Assembly (NCBI GenBank): GCA_016218715.1
Contig: JACRDG010000006.1
Location: 61,197-125,196 of the forward strand
DNA from: Desulfomonile tiedjei
GTDB lineage: Bacteria > Desulfobacterota > Desulfomonilia > Desulfomonilales > Desulfomonilaceae
Direction of reading: 5' to 3'
DNA: 64,000 nucleotides
This document shows, piece by piece, positions 8,131 through 16,777 of this stretch (positions are counted from its first letter, which is position 1; each line of letters starts with the position of its first letter). Under the pieces are notes generated by a model, which did no database searches, had not been told where the DNA came from, and was given only the letters and a program-made list of their open reading frames with translations. The position numbers were made by a program, and so were the translations under genes.

Positions 8131-9252
8131 CTAAATCCAGTGCCGCCGCCTGAAGAACAGGAGCATCGTGGCAGTAACACCGAGGGCTAGGCTGATGACC
8201 CAGATGTATCCCCAGCGCCAGTCGTATTCCGGCATGCTTTTGAAATTCATGCCGTACCAGCCGGCTACGAAGGTCAAGGGGATAAAGATGGTGGCTATGA
8301 TGGTCAGAACTTTCATGATCTCGTTCAGACGGTTGCTCACGCCGGAGAGGTAAATGTCCAGCATCCCGGAGACTATGTCCCGATAGGTCTCCATCGCCTC
8401 ACTGACATGAATGGTGTGATCGTACACGTCTCTCAGATACGGGATGGTGGCGTCGTTCACCTGCGGCACAGCACCGCTTGACAACCGATTGATCGCCTCT
8501 CGGAGAGGCCAGAGGGATCTTCGGAGGGAAACAATATCCTTCTTCAACGTGTGAATGGTCCGGAGCGTTGCTGTCGTGGGATTGCTGACTACGTCGTCTT
8601 CGACAAGCTCAATCTTTTCGGCTAGCTGTTCCAGGATCACAAAATAGTTGTCCACCACAGAGTCGATGAGGCAGTAAGCGAGATAGTCGGTTCCACTAGT
8701 CCTAAGCCGCCCGTGGGCAGACCGGAGCCTCTCTCTCACCCTGTCGAATTCGTCTCCTTCTGTCTCCCGAAAGGTCAGGACGTAGTTGGAGCCCAGAATG
8801 AGGCTCATGTGTTCGGAGGTCACCTCGGCAGCTTCCGGGTCATAGTGCAGGATCTTCATAACCAGGAACAGACTCTCTCCTGATTCCTCAAACTTCGGTC
8901 GCTGGGTCGCGTTCATCACGTCTTCGAGGACAAGCGGGTGTACGCCGAATCGCTGCCCGATCGTACCAACGATCTCCGGGTCGTGTAGTCCCCTCACATC
9001 GAACCAACATGCCTTCCGGCTTTGCCGAAATGCGTTCAGTTCGGGGATACCGGTCACTTCCTTTTCTTCCAGGTGCCTGTCGTCGTACTCCGTTACAAAT
9101 ACCCGCACTCGCTCCAGCCGCCTGTGCCCAACATGCACGAGGGTACCGGGCGGAAGGCCTTGCTTTTCCAGATATTTCCTCTGAGCCACGCGACCGGGCC
9201 GGTTCGACCGACCGCTGCCATCAAACGGAACCGGTTTCTTAGCTTTTCTCAT
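8131..9252 (-). CDS. corA: CorA-family magnesium/cobalt channel
   Basis: The ATG at 9252 has GGAG five bases upstream and is preferred over the longer frame from 9276; the product is 373 aa. The soluble N-terminal funnel domain (about residues 50-290) contains VHPLVLEDVMNATQRPKFEE, the CorA hallmark. Two C-terminal helices follow, the first ending in the YGMNF signature (GMN selectivity loop) and the second ending in the basic RRRHWI tail. It transports Mg2+ (or Co2+/Ni2+) as a pentamer in the inner membrane. It stands alone, with no Mg-responsive leader visible upstream. Confidence 0.95.
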   Translation of the reverse strand: MRKAKKPVPFDGSGRSNRPGRVAQRKYLEKQGLPPGTLVHVGHRRLERVRVFVTEYDDRHLEEKEVTGIPELNAFRQSRKACWFDVRGLHDPEIVGTIGQRFGVHPLVLEDVMNATQRPKFEESGESLFLVMKILHYDPEAAEVTSEHMSLILGSNYVLTFRETEGDEFDRVRERLRSAHGRLRTSGTDYLAYCLIDSVVDNYFVILEQLAEKIELVEDDVVSNPTTATLRTIHTLKKDIVSLRRSLWPLREAINRLSSGAVPQVNDATIPYLRDVYDHTIHVSEAMETYRDIVSGMLDIYLSGVSNRLNEIMKVLTIIATIFIPLTFVAGWYGMNFKSMPEYDWRWGYIWVISLALGVTATMLLFFRRRHWI

Positions 9253-9933
9253 GCCAACTCCAGTGGTGAAGCGCACCGGAATTCATCTTGAGGGCGTCAA
9301 AGGGTCTGGGCGTCCGACAGCCCCGAAGGAGGAACCCCCGCCGCGTACGAGCGCCCAGAAGGACCGTCGCATCGGGTCGCCTTCTCTCCTTACGAGCCTC
9401 AGATAAAGTCCTCTGGCCTGACTAAATACACCATTTCATTCATACGGTCGCTGATTCTCGCGGGACGCGGTTTATGTCAAGCGCCGCGGCCTCCTGGCTG
9501 TATTGGTGGGATAGGCGTCCCGCCTGTCATTTCCCCGTGGACCGGCGAGATGCCGGCCCCACTGAACGGCCAAGCACAGGGACCCCAAGGGAGACACCGC
9601 ACTTGCGAAAAGGTGTACTAAGGACATTTTCCGGAGGTCCCCGCCGGAGGGTTCACACGAAACGGCAGACAAACCCCAGGAGCAGGTCACCGGTTCGCAG
9701 TCATCGGCAACTAACCGGGAACGTTCAGTTTCCTAGCTTGACTGAGAAATAAGTAATGCGACGCCCGCCCGGCACCGGGGACATCGCATTCTATTTCCGA
9801 ACGTCATGCCATGACAGTACGCCGACTCGAATGATGCCCGCGTCTCTGAAGCGCGTCCAACCCCATGCGGCAGGTCACGTCGTCGGGTGGTCTCGCGCTC
9901 CTCTGACAGGGTCCGGTACGAGAGGCCCTCTGC
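9253..9933. other. gene-free interval carrying a dispersed repeat
   Basis: No ORF here has a convincing start or family pattern. The interval contains a copy of the window's main dispersed repeat at 9502-9622; the rest shows nothing recognisable. It separates the start of corA from the end of the small Cys-rich gene, both on the minus strand. Confidence 0.6.
9502..9622 (+). repeat. dispersed repeat A, copy 1
   Basis: This ~120-bp block runs from TTGGTGGGATAGGCGTCC through GACCGGCGAGATGCCGGCC to CTTGCGAAAAGGTGTACTAAG. Its reverse complement is recognisable at 59842-59958 and a more degraded copy lies at 59060-59153. It has internal short palindromes and no coding capacity, like a non-autonomous MITE/REP-type element. 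Confidence 0.7.
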
Positions 9934-10146
9934 CTACTTGCATTTGCTGAGGCAGTCTTTTTCTTTCTTGTATGCCTTGCCTTTGGCTTTGGTGCAGTCC
10001 GCCTTGGTCATCATCTTACATTCGCCCTTCACACAGCACGAGATCTTGGGCGCGTCTTTCTTGGGTTTTTCCTTTCCTTGGGCCATGGCGATAGGACTAG
10101 CAACAACGAAGACCAATAGGGTTACCAGCATCAAGAACTTCTTCAT
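9934..10146 (-). CDS. small secreted cysteine- and lysine-rich protein (70 aa)
   Basis: The ATG at 10146 has AGGAG seven bases upstream; the longer frame to 10506 is not needed. A clear signal peptide (about residues 1-23, cleavage after AMA) is followed by a Lys-rich mature region of about 47 residues with six cysteines (SCCVKGECK, ADC, KDCLSKC). The even cysteine number and export suggest disulfide bonds or metal binding in the periplasm. I do not recognise a named family. Confidence 0.7.
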   Translation of the reverse strand: MKKFLMLVTLLVFVVASPIAMAQGKEKPKKDAPKISCCVKGECKMMTKADCTKAKGKAYKKEKDCLSKCK

Positions 10147-10580
10147 ATCCGTGCTCCTGGAAAAAAGAGAGATAACCGCCTCCGAGATCACCCGGAGGGG
10201 GCAAAAGAAACCGATGGTCAGGGCCGACATGACCGTGGAGACGTTCAACGTTCTCTGCTGCGTTTCACGCCTTGCAGAGCCTCGGTGCACCAGCCGTGAT
10301 CTTGATTCGAGACCAAGAAGGCTGTTGCGGATCGCCCGGCAGCCACCCCGGATGACGCGAGCGAATATCATAGATCTCGTGAAAGTAAAGAGGTTTTCTC
10401 CGGAAGGACGTAACCCGCGCCGGTTATGTTTCGACAAGGGGAAGTCCTGTCTCCCAGCCGCCTTGCGTGCGATTCTTTTCGGAATAGCCGGGCAGGCACG
10501 AGGCAAGATAAGACGGAGTCCTGTGGGCGGCGGGGTGGGCTACGGAGCGCGGGCAGACCGAGAACTAACGGACTTCCCGG
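10147..10580. other. gene-free interval
   Basis: Upstream region of the small Cys-rich gene and downstream region of the 101-aa membrane protein gene. Frames running through it lack ribosome binding sites and protein-like composition. I see no hairpin or repeat worth naming. Confidence 0.5.
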
Positions 10581-10886
10581 TCATTTGCGGAGGCCGAGAA
10601 GCAGTCCCTTCATGTTGGTCAGGCCGGCCAAGATGCCGCCCAGCCAGCCACCAATGCATCCGGCCAGGAACAACTGCGCTTCTGTGCCCCCCATCGAACG
10701 AATTTTATGATAGAGGAACAGGTCCACGGCAAGGAATGATAGGAGCGCGGCGGCCACAAATACGCGCACGAAGTTCTTCCGGGTCACGCGAACGAATGCA
10801 CCCACCAGGTAAAAGACGAGAATCAACACTCCAATTCCGAGTGCGAATCCAGTGAACCCCGCTTTGACAAACAACATATAGTCCAT
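10581..10886 (-). CDS. small membrane protein, three helices
   Basis: A 101-residue hydrophobic protein with helices at about 10-33, 41-58 and 72-93 and a basic loop (RVTRKNFVR). The last segment is glycine-rich (GCIGGWLGGILAGL). A GAGGTGATG stretch lies a little upstream of the start. No family is recognised. It is followed on the minus strand by the small Cys-rich exported protein after a 434-base gap, so linkage is doubtful. Confidence 0.65.
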   Translation of the reverse strand: MDYMLFVKAGFTGFALGIGVLILVFYLVGAFVRVTRKNFVRVFVAAALLSFLAVDLFLYHKIRSMGGTEAQLFLAGCIGGWLGGILAGLTNMKGLLLGLRK

Positions 10887-11010
10887 GATCCCGGCATCAC
10901 CTCAAGGAACAGGAATTCTTCCGTGCGCGGCACTAAAGCAGTGGGCGACCAATTCCAAGTCGCAATCAAATGAATGGCTATGGAGGAATTCTATTTGATT
11001 GCGAAGACCT

Positions 11011-11424
11011 CTACCGAGCGCTTTCGTCTTGGCCGCCCAAATCGGGGTCGCCGAGCGACCGGGTCCGCGCTTTCAGGTACTCGACTCCGTAGATGACGGA
11101 GCCCTCGGGCTTGTCTTTGAAGAGGATCAGCGCACGATCTCCCGGCATCGGGAGTTTGGGTGGCTGGAAACGCGCCTTCCAACGGAGAACGAATTTTCGG
11201 GTTGCTGTCTCACCATCCGGGGTCAGCAGCAGGAATCCTTCACCCACCTCCGTGATAGTGCCCCGAATCTCCTGGATTGGAGCTGCCCAGACGACCACGA
11301 CCGGCACGAGTGCGAAGAGTGCCGCCAGAAGGACCAAGAGGGAGACCGGGAAAGCTCTCTCTCGCGAGAGCCTCCCCGAATTCCTTCTCCGAAGCTTCGA
11401 CATATCTGGCAATGCGATCTGCAT
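11011..11424 (-). CDS. membrane-anchored small beta-rich protein, unknown function
   Basis: A 137-residue protein: a basic N-terminus (KLRRRNSGRLSRER), a strong hydrophobic helix (about 26-47, VSLLVLLAALFALVPVVVVW), then about 85 residues that look like a small beta barrel or OB fold (IRGTITEVGEGFLLLTPDG, then GDRALILFKDKPEGSVIYGV). An ATG at 11403 is an alternative start; neither start has a good ribosome binding site. It begins 31 bases after the nfnB stop and may be cotranscribed with nfnAB. Function unknown. Confidence 0.6.
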   Translation of the reverse strand: MQIALPDMSKLRRRNSGRLSRERAFPVSLLVLLAALFALVPVVVVWAAPIQEIRGTITEVGEGFLLLTPDGETATRKFVLRWKARFQPPKLPMPGDRALILFKDKPEGSVIYGVEYLKARTRSLGDPDLGGQDESAR

Positions 11425-11455
11425 TTCCTGTACTGTCGAGTCGTTCCTTCCGAGC

Positions 11456-12877
11456 TCAGCTCACGCCGAACTTCTGCAGCATAGAGAGAGCCGCCTTGCG
11501 GCCCGCGCCCATTGCCAGAATGACGGTCGCTGCGCCTGTAACGATGTCCCCTCCGGCCCACACCCGGTCTTTGGTTGTCTTGCCGGTTTCCAGGTCCGCG
11601 ACAATGTTACCCCACTTGTTGGTCTCCAGGTTCTTGGTCGTTCGAGGTACCAGAGGATTGGCCCCATTGCCGATGGCCACGATGGCCGTATCGCACTCGA
11701 TGACGCTCGTTTCCCCTGTGGGAAGGGGCCGACGCCTTCCGGACTGGTCCGGTTCGCCGAGCTGCATCTTTTCGCACTTGATTCCGACCGACCATCCGGC
11801 ATCATTGCCAAGGATCTCGAGCGGTGCGGTCAGGAAGTGGAATTCGACCCCTTCCTCTTCCGCATGATGGACCTCTTCAGATCTGGCCGGCATCTCCGCC
11901 TTGGTTCTACGGTACACGATCATGGATTTCTCAGCGCCCAGTCGGAGGGCAGTTCGTGCCGAGTCCATGGCCACGTTTCCGCCGCCGAAGGTGACGACCC
12001 GCCGCCCCTTGGCGATGGGAGTGTCGTGTTCGGGGAACGCATAGGCTTTCATCAGATTGGACCGCGTCAGAAACTCGTTGGCGGAATACACTCCATTGAG
12101 ATTCTCGCCGGGAATCCTCAGGAAGAGGGGAGCTCCCGCGCCGGTGCCGATGAACACTGCGTCGTATTTCTTCTTTTCCAGGAGGTCGTCCACCGTCTCG
12201 ATCTGGCCGACAACCCAGTTGGTCTTGAATTCAACACCCAGCTTGCGAAGCTCGTCCACCTCGGCCCGGACGATGGCTTTCGGCAGACGAAACTCCGGGA
12301 TGCCGTACACGAGGACGCCACCCAGCTCGTGGAGCGCCTCGTACACCGTTACCGCAATCCCTTTCTTGATCAGTGCGCCGGCGAGCGTCAGCCCGGCTGG
12401 TCCTGAGCCGACCACCCCGACCTTCATGCCGGTAGGCTTTGGCAACGCCGGCCTTTTCCCCTCATCGTGCTCCGCAGCCCAGTCAGCCACGAACCTTTCG
12501 AGGCGGCCGATCGCACACGGCTCTCCCTTCCCTTTCTTGCCCAGGACACAGAGCGCCTCGCACTGGGTTTCCTGGGGACAGACGCGGCCGGCAATGCGGG
12601 GAAGGCTGTTCTTTTCTTTGATTTTCCAGGCAGCGCTCATGAGGTCGCCGGCTTTGACCATTTCGACGAAATCAGGAATATCGACCTCTACCGGGCAGCC
12701 TTTCATACAGAAGGGTTTCTTGCAATGAAGGCAGCGGCTCGCTTCAAGGAGAGCCAGGTCGTTGGTATATCCCAGGGCCACCTCGTAGAAGTTGTGAGCC
12801 CTTTCGATGGCGTTCTGCTCAGGCATCTTCTGCCGGGGGACTTTCGGCTTCTTGGGTTTTTGCTCTTCCGTCATCAT
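11456..12877 (-). CDS. nfnB: NfnB-type flavoprotein / glutamate synthase small-subunit-like oxidoreductase
   Basis: Two adjacent ATGs (12877 and 12874) overlap the stop of the upstream gene, with AGGAGG three or six bases before them; I list 12877 (473 aa). The N-terminal part has cysteine clusters for two [4Fe-4S] centres (CLHCKKPFCMKGCPVEVDIP and RVCPQETQCEALC), followed by FAD- and NAD(P)H-binding Rossmann motifs (VGVVGSGPAGLTLAGAL and VVTFGGGNVAMDSARTA). Paired with the neighbouring FNR-like subunit it should form NADH-dependent reduced ferredoxin:NADP+ oxidoreductase, an electron-bifurcating enzyme of anaerobes, or the related sulfide dehydrogenase SudAB. Choosing between Nfn and Sud from sequence alone is not secure. 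Confidence 0.88.
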   Translation of the reverse strand: MMTEEQKPKKPKVPRQKMPEQNAIERAHNFYEVALGYTNDLALLEASRCLHCKKPFCMKGCPVEVDIPDFVEMVKAGDLMSAAWKIKEKNSLPRIAGRVCPQETQCEALCVLGKKGKGEPCAIGRLERFVADWAAEHDEGKRPALPKPTGMKVGVVGSGPAGLTLAGALIKKGIAVTVYEALHELGGVLVYGIPEFRLPKAIVRAEVDELRKLGVEFKTNWVVGQIETVDDLLEKKKYDAVFIGTGAGAPLFLRIPGENLNGVYSANEFLTRSNLMKAYAFPEHDTPIAKGRRVVTFGGGNVAMDSARTALRLGAEKSMIVYRRTKAEMPARSEEVHHAEEEGVEFHFLTAPLEILGNDAGWSVGIKCEKMQLGEPDQSGRRRPLPTGETSVIECDTAIVAIGNGANPLVPRTTKNLETNKWGNIVADLETGKTTKDRVWAGGDIVTGAATVILAMGAGRKAALSMLQKFGVS

Positions 12878-13734
12878 GCGCCTCCTGGGATTGTGCACTT
12901 ACATCCCCGCTCGGTATCCCTGAACTTGTTCAAGGAAATCAGCTCCGGGCCCTTGTACATGGCGAGCCGCTTCATGAGCAGGTCGAAGTCCACATCGAAC
13001 CCGTTGAATTCCGGGCCGTCGACACAGCCGAACATGGTTTTTCCGGCCACTTCGACGCGACAGGCGCCGCACATGCCCGTGCCGTCCACCATGATCGGGT
13101 TGAGGCTGACCACGGTTGGAATGTTTGCAGCGCGCGAGACATTTACCACAGCGCGCATCATGGGAACCGGCCCGATCGCGACGCACAGGTCGATCTTGGT
13201 CCCCCTATCGATGATGCTCTGCAGAACCTGCGTCACGAAGCCGTGGATTCCGAACGACCCGTCGTCCGTGGATATCAACAGCTCGTGGCTGATCTTCTTC
13301 ATGTCATCCGTCATGATCAGTAGGCCTTCGGTTCGTGCGCCTACAATGCTGATCACGTGGTTGCCGGCATCGTACATGCCTTTGGTGATGGGGTGGAGAG
13401 GGGCCACGCCGATTCCGCCCCCAATCCCGACCACCGTGCCGAACTTCTCCAAGTGGGTCGGTTTGCCAAGCGGTCCGCACAGGTCTTGGAGCCTGTCGCC
13501 AGGGCACATGGTGCCGAGATAATAGGTTGTCGTCCCCACCTCTTGCCACACGAGAGTGATAGTCCCCTTGTCCACATCCTTGTCCGCGACGGTAAGCGGG
13601 ATTCTCTCTCCATTCTCATGGGCTCTGAGAATAATGAACTGACCGGGGCGATGCGCTCTCGCTATGTCGGGCGCGGAGATCACGGCGCGGTTCACGCCGG
13701 GGCCGAGCCGGCCTATTTCCAGAATTTCAAACAT
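12874..13734 (-). CDS. nfnA: NfnA-type ferredoxin-NADP+ reductase subunit
   Basis: A 286-residue FNR-like protein. The N-terminal flavin-binding barrel contains GQFIILRAHENGERIPLTVAD, the middle holds a NAD(P)-binding fold (VVGIGGGIGVAPLHPI), and the C-terminus carries a [2Fe-2S] cluster motif, GMCGACRVEVAGKTMFGCVDG. This order is diagnostic for NfnA/SudB. The stop overlaps the start region of nfnB, so the two subunits are translated together. The complex couples NADH, NADP(H) and ferredoxin pools in the cytoplasm and would supply NADPH or low-potential electrons in this anaerobe. Confidence 0.88.
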   Translation of the reverse strand: MFEILEIGRLGPGVNRAVISAPDIARAHRPGQFIILRAHENGERIPLTVADKDVDKGTITLVWQEVGTTTYYLGTMCPGDRLQDLCGPLGKPTHLEKFGTVVGIGGGIGVAPLHPITKGMYDAGNHVISIVGARTEGLLIMTDDMKKISHELLISTDDGSFGIHGFVTQVLQSIIDRGTKIDLCVAIGPVPMMRAVVNVSRAANIPTVVSLNPIMVDGTGMCGACRVEVAGKTMFGCVDGPEFNGFDVDFDLLMKRLAMYKGPELISLNKFRDTERGCKCTIPGGA

Positions 13735-14066
13735 TTACCCAACCTCCTCGGGGTTTCAGGAACCGGCGGCTTTTGCTTGAGCTCAGTCGGTTATGAAATC
13801 GAGATCTCTTGGAACATCAAAACATGTTTGTTTAGCATATTCGGGCAATTCGGATCAACCAAAATCCACAAGCACGCGGAACCCTTCACTGGCGCGCGGG
13901 CCGTCGCCGTCGACTCCCGCTTTCGCCACGTTCCTCTCCCGTCTTGACACCCATGAAGGTAAGGGGGATTCTGAACATACTGCAGGAGAGGCCGCGACGA
14001 GGACAGTGGTTATTCCCCCGCGCGTAACCGCACAATTGCCTGCGATCACCGGGAATGGAGTCTGCC
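13735..14066. other. divergent intergenic region
   Basis: Between the nfnA start (minus) and the 2-hydroxyacid dehydrogenase start (plus). It should hold promoters for both. A 10-bp palindrome AAACATGTTT sits at 13820-13829 in a locally AT-rich patch. I cannot assign -35/-10 boxes with confidence. Confidence 0.4.
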
Positions 14067-15047
14067 ATGAAGGCATTGGTTACCGGAAAGCTGCTGGAGC
14101 CTATTTTGGCACGCGTACGCGTCGAGCATGAAATCGTCGTGAACGAAGCGGAACGCCCCATGGAGCGGGAGGCGCTGCTCGACCAGATCGGAGACAAAGA
14201 GGGACTGCTCTGCATGATAAGCGATCGAATCGACGCGGAGCTGATGGACAGGGCGCCGCGACTCAGAATGATCGCCAATTACGGGGTCGGGTACGACCAC
14301 ATCGACGTTCCAGCCGCGACCTCCCGAGGCATTATGGTCTCCAACACCCCCGGCGTGCTGACCGACACCACCGCGGACCTGACCCTTGCCCTGATCCTCG
14401 CCGTGGCAAGGCGAGTGGTGGAAGGGGACGCGACCACACGGTCCGGTCGGTTCAGGCAGTGGACGCCGTTCCATTTCCTGGGGACCGACGTTACCGGCAA
14501 GACGCTCGGCATCATCGGACTCGGGCAAATCGGCACCGAAGTGGCTCGCCGCGCCCGAGCGTTTCGCATGCCTATCCTGTATCACAACCGCCGTCCGGTA
14601 AGCGCCGAACTGGAGAGGGAGCTGAACGCGACGTTCGCGGACATGGAGACGGTCCTCTCCCAGTCCGACTTTGTTTCGCTGCACGTGTCCCTCAACGAGC
14701 AGAGTCGTGGCATGATCGGTCGTGCTGAGCTTGCTCTCATGAAGCCGACCGCATTCCTGATCAACGTCTCACGCGGCCCGGTGGTGGACGAACTGGCCCT
14801 GGTAGAGGCTCTACGCAACGAGACCATAGCAGGCGCGGGGCTGGACGTGTACGAGCGAGAACCGGCCCTCACCCCAGGACTGGCTGAATTCAAGAATTGC
14901 TGTCTCCTGCCGCATGTGGGGAGCGCCACCATCGAGGCACGAACGCGGATGGGCACCTTGGCGGTCGACAATTTGCTGGTCGGGCTTGCGGACCGCATCC
15001 CACCGAATTGCCTTAACTGTACGGATCTTGGACGCGATAAGGCCTAA
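14067..15047 (+). CDS. D-isomer-specific 2-hydroxyacid dehydrogenase (glyoxylate/hydroxypyruvate reductase-like)
   Basis: The ATG at 14067 follows GGAG by six bases; the ATG at 14055 does not. The 326-residue product has the split substrate-binding domain and the NAD(P)-binding motif GLGQIGTEVARRARAF. Catalytic residues are visible in order: Arg in NVSRGPVVDE, Glu in YEREPALTPG and His in LLPHVGSAT. NYGVGYDHIDVPAATSRGI is also characteristic. It would interconvert 2-oxo acids and D-2-hydroxy acids in the cytoplasm; glyoxylate or hydroxypyruvate is the commonest substrate for this subgroup, but that is inferred. Confidence 0.9.
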   Translation: MKALVTGKLLEPILARVRVEHEIVVNEAERPMEREALLDQIGDKEGLLCMISDRIDAELMDRAPRLRMIANYGVGYDHIDVPAATSRGIMVSNTPGVLTDTTADLTLALILAVARRVVEGDATTRSGRFRQWTPFHFLGTDVTGKTLGIIGLGQIGTEVARRARAFRMPILYHNRRPVSAELERELNATFADMETVLSQSDFVSLHVSLNEQSRGMIGRAELALMKPTAFLINVSRGPVVDELALVEALRNETIAGAGLDVYEREPALTPGLAEFKNCCLLPHVGSATIEARTRMGTLAVDNLLVGLADRIPPNCLNCTDLGRDKA

Positions 15048-15204
15048 CGCCAAGTCGTCGTCCAAAAAACAAATCCGCGAAGCAACCCTTTTTCCCGGAG
15101 GTTCGCCCCAAATTGCTTCTCTAAAAGCGAATCGGTATCAGTTTCTCCGGTAAACGGTTGATGCTTCCCGCAACCCAGATCTGCCGATGGGCGGAGCATC
15201 ATGC

Positions 15205-16200
15205 CTACCAGAAGTGGCTCCCTGGCTCAAGGAATGGGACTGTATCGGCTTGTGGAGCCCTGCCCGCTCGGGCAGTATCGGGAGGGAGGGCTTTCAGAAA
15301 TTCGCCCAGAACCTGCTGGCTTTTCGCAGACTCGTCATCGCTCTCGGCTGCCGGAACACGAGGCTGGTTTTCCGGGTTGTGCCGGGCGACGAACTCGAAG
15401 CCGTACTGCGACAACGGAAGCGAAACCAGTTGGTGGCCCTCGAGCGCCTTGATTATTTCAGGCAGATGGAGGGCGGTCTTCGCCCGGTCATGGAGCAGCA
15501 CCACGTCCCGTGGTTTGGCCTTGGCCACCGAGGCAATCACCTTCTTCGAGGGACGAGGGAAATAGCCTACCTCCATACGCCAGTCATTGGTGTCTACATC
15601 CCACCCAGCAATCCGATAATCGAGTGCACCAAGCACGTCCTGGGTGGACTGATAGTTGAGCCACGAGCCGCCGACCCCATAAGGGAACCGGAAAAAGCGG
15701 TCTTGCCGCTTCGCATCGACGCCGGCCTCCAGCACCAGTTCCTGAATCATCTTGTGGGTTGTCACAATTTCCCGTTCTGCTCGTTTGGATGAGATCCGTG
15801 AAAAGTCAGGATGGGTGTACGAGTGATTCCCTATGTCATGCCCCTCTTTGAGAGCACGCACCGCGAAATCCCTCAATTTGGGATTGGCCAAGTTGCGACC
15901 GATCACGAAGAAGGTGGCCTTGTGGGTCGTCGCCGCGAGAAGATCCAGGATACGACCCGTACAGTACAGCGGGCCGTCGTCGAAGGTGAGGAACAGGTGT
16001 CGCTCGCTCACCGGGGGTGCTTTAGGCTTGCTTTGTTCCCAGCGAAGGAGGGAATCCGGGTCAAGACTCTCACCCATTTCCGGCTCAACGTGCCCTTCCT
16101 TCTCTTCCAGCAAGGCGGTGAGTTCATCCACGAGAGCAGGCCCCGTCAGGGACGTCGCGGTCAATCCCGCGCCGACTTTGAGAAAGTCCCGTCGCGACAT
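15205..16200 (-). CDS. Tat-exported polysaccharide deacetylase (NodB domain)
   Basis: I start at the ATG at 16200 because it begins a twin-arginine signal, SRRDFLKVGAGLTATSL; the open frame upstream to 16533 includes unlikely sequence. The 331-residue product has the carbohydrate esterase 4 motifs: LTFDDGP with the catalytic and metal Asp pair, HSYTHPDF with the metal His residues, FRFPYGVGG, and VLLHDR near the end. It should be folded in the cytoplasm, exported, and remove N- or O-acetyl groups from peptidoglycan or surface polysaccharide. The C-terminal ~60 residues are Pro/Ala-rich and probably disordered. Confidence 0.85.
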   Translation of the reverse strand: MSRRDFLKVGAGLTATSLTGPALVDELTALLEEKEGHVEPEMGESLDPDSLLRWEQSKPKAPPVSERHLFLTFDDGPLYCTGRILDLLAATTHKATFFVIGRNLANPKLRDFAVRALKEGHDIGNHSYTHPDFSRISSKRAEREIVTTHKMIQELVLEAGVDAKRQDRFFRFPYGVGGSWLNYQSTQDVLGALDYRIAGWDVDTNDWRMEVGYFPRPSKKVIASVAKAKPRDVVLLHDRAKTALHLPEIIKALEGHQLVSLPLSQYGFEFVARHNPENQPRVPAAESDDESAKSQQVLGEFLKALPPDTARAGRAPQADTVPFLEPGSHFW

Positions 16201-16468
16201 CGTTCCAGAGAGCGAGCGGGTTGATGACCAGTCCCATAGCTGTCCGGGGACGCTCTTCACGGCTCTCTCTATAGTTGCTGACCACCTCATGGCAGATCCA
16301 CTGAAATCCCTATCCGGAATGCACAAGATTCTTGCGTTGGGCAGCGCGGTTCCCCAGTAGGATATCAGAAAAGAGGTAGGCCTGTCAAGGTAGAGCGCTT
16401 CCATAAACCCTATCCAGCCATAGGCTCTTTCCGCTATCCATAAATAATAATCTGTCGTATCATGTTTA

Positions 16469-16507
16469 ATAGTTAACTTCTCAAAAATCATAAGTTTATA
16501 GTTAACT
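16469..16507 (+). repeat. 10-bp direct repeat in AT-rich region
   Basis: ATAGTTAACT occurs at 16469-16478 and again at 16498-16507, 29 bases apart (nearly three helical turns). Each copy contains the palindrome AGTTAACT. The spacing is compatible with a regulator binding one face of the DNA. Confidence 0.45.
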
Positions 16508-16569
16508 AATGTCTCTATTTCCGTCTGCCTCATGACACGGGCGCACGCTTCCCTCCCGCCCGTTTTGAA

Positions 16570-16598
16570 TTGACACGTGGACTCCCTACAGTTAGGGT
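16570..16598 (+). promoter_or_regulatory. putative sigma-70 promoter of the hybrid kinase
   Basis: A consensus -35 box TTGACA at 16570-16575 is followed after 17 bases by TAGGGT, a poor -10. It would give a leader of about 170 bases if translation starts at 16778. Confidence 0.35.
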
Positions 16599-16777
16599 TG
16601 AAAAGAGATCACAAGCATCGTTCGGGCGCTGGATGCCGGTGACATGCGCGGCTTGACGGTCCTGATGAGATCCTCCGTGCTCGTCCCCGCAATATGTGCC
16701 CCATCAACCGAGCGACTCCCCTGAAACCGGCCGGAACGATAGGTCCGCCAGTGGATCGGCTCGACCAAGAGACCATC

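Larger units (their letters stand above)
16201..16777. other. intergenic region with an AT-rich core
   Basis: Divergent region between the deacetylase and the hybrid kinase. Positions 16430-16510 are markedly AT-richer than the surroundings and contain a direct repeat; a plus-strand promoter candidate lies at 16570-16598. Confidence 0.5.

Noticed and set aside
11093..12406. 437-codon plus-strand ORF opposite nfnB
   Set aside because: Shadow of nfnB on the other strand; no protein-like pattern.
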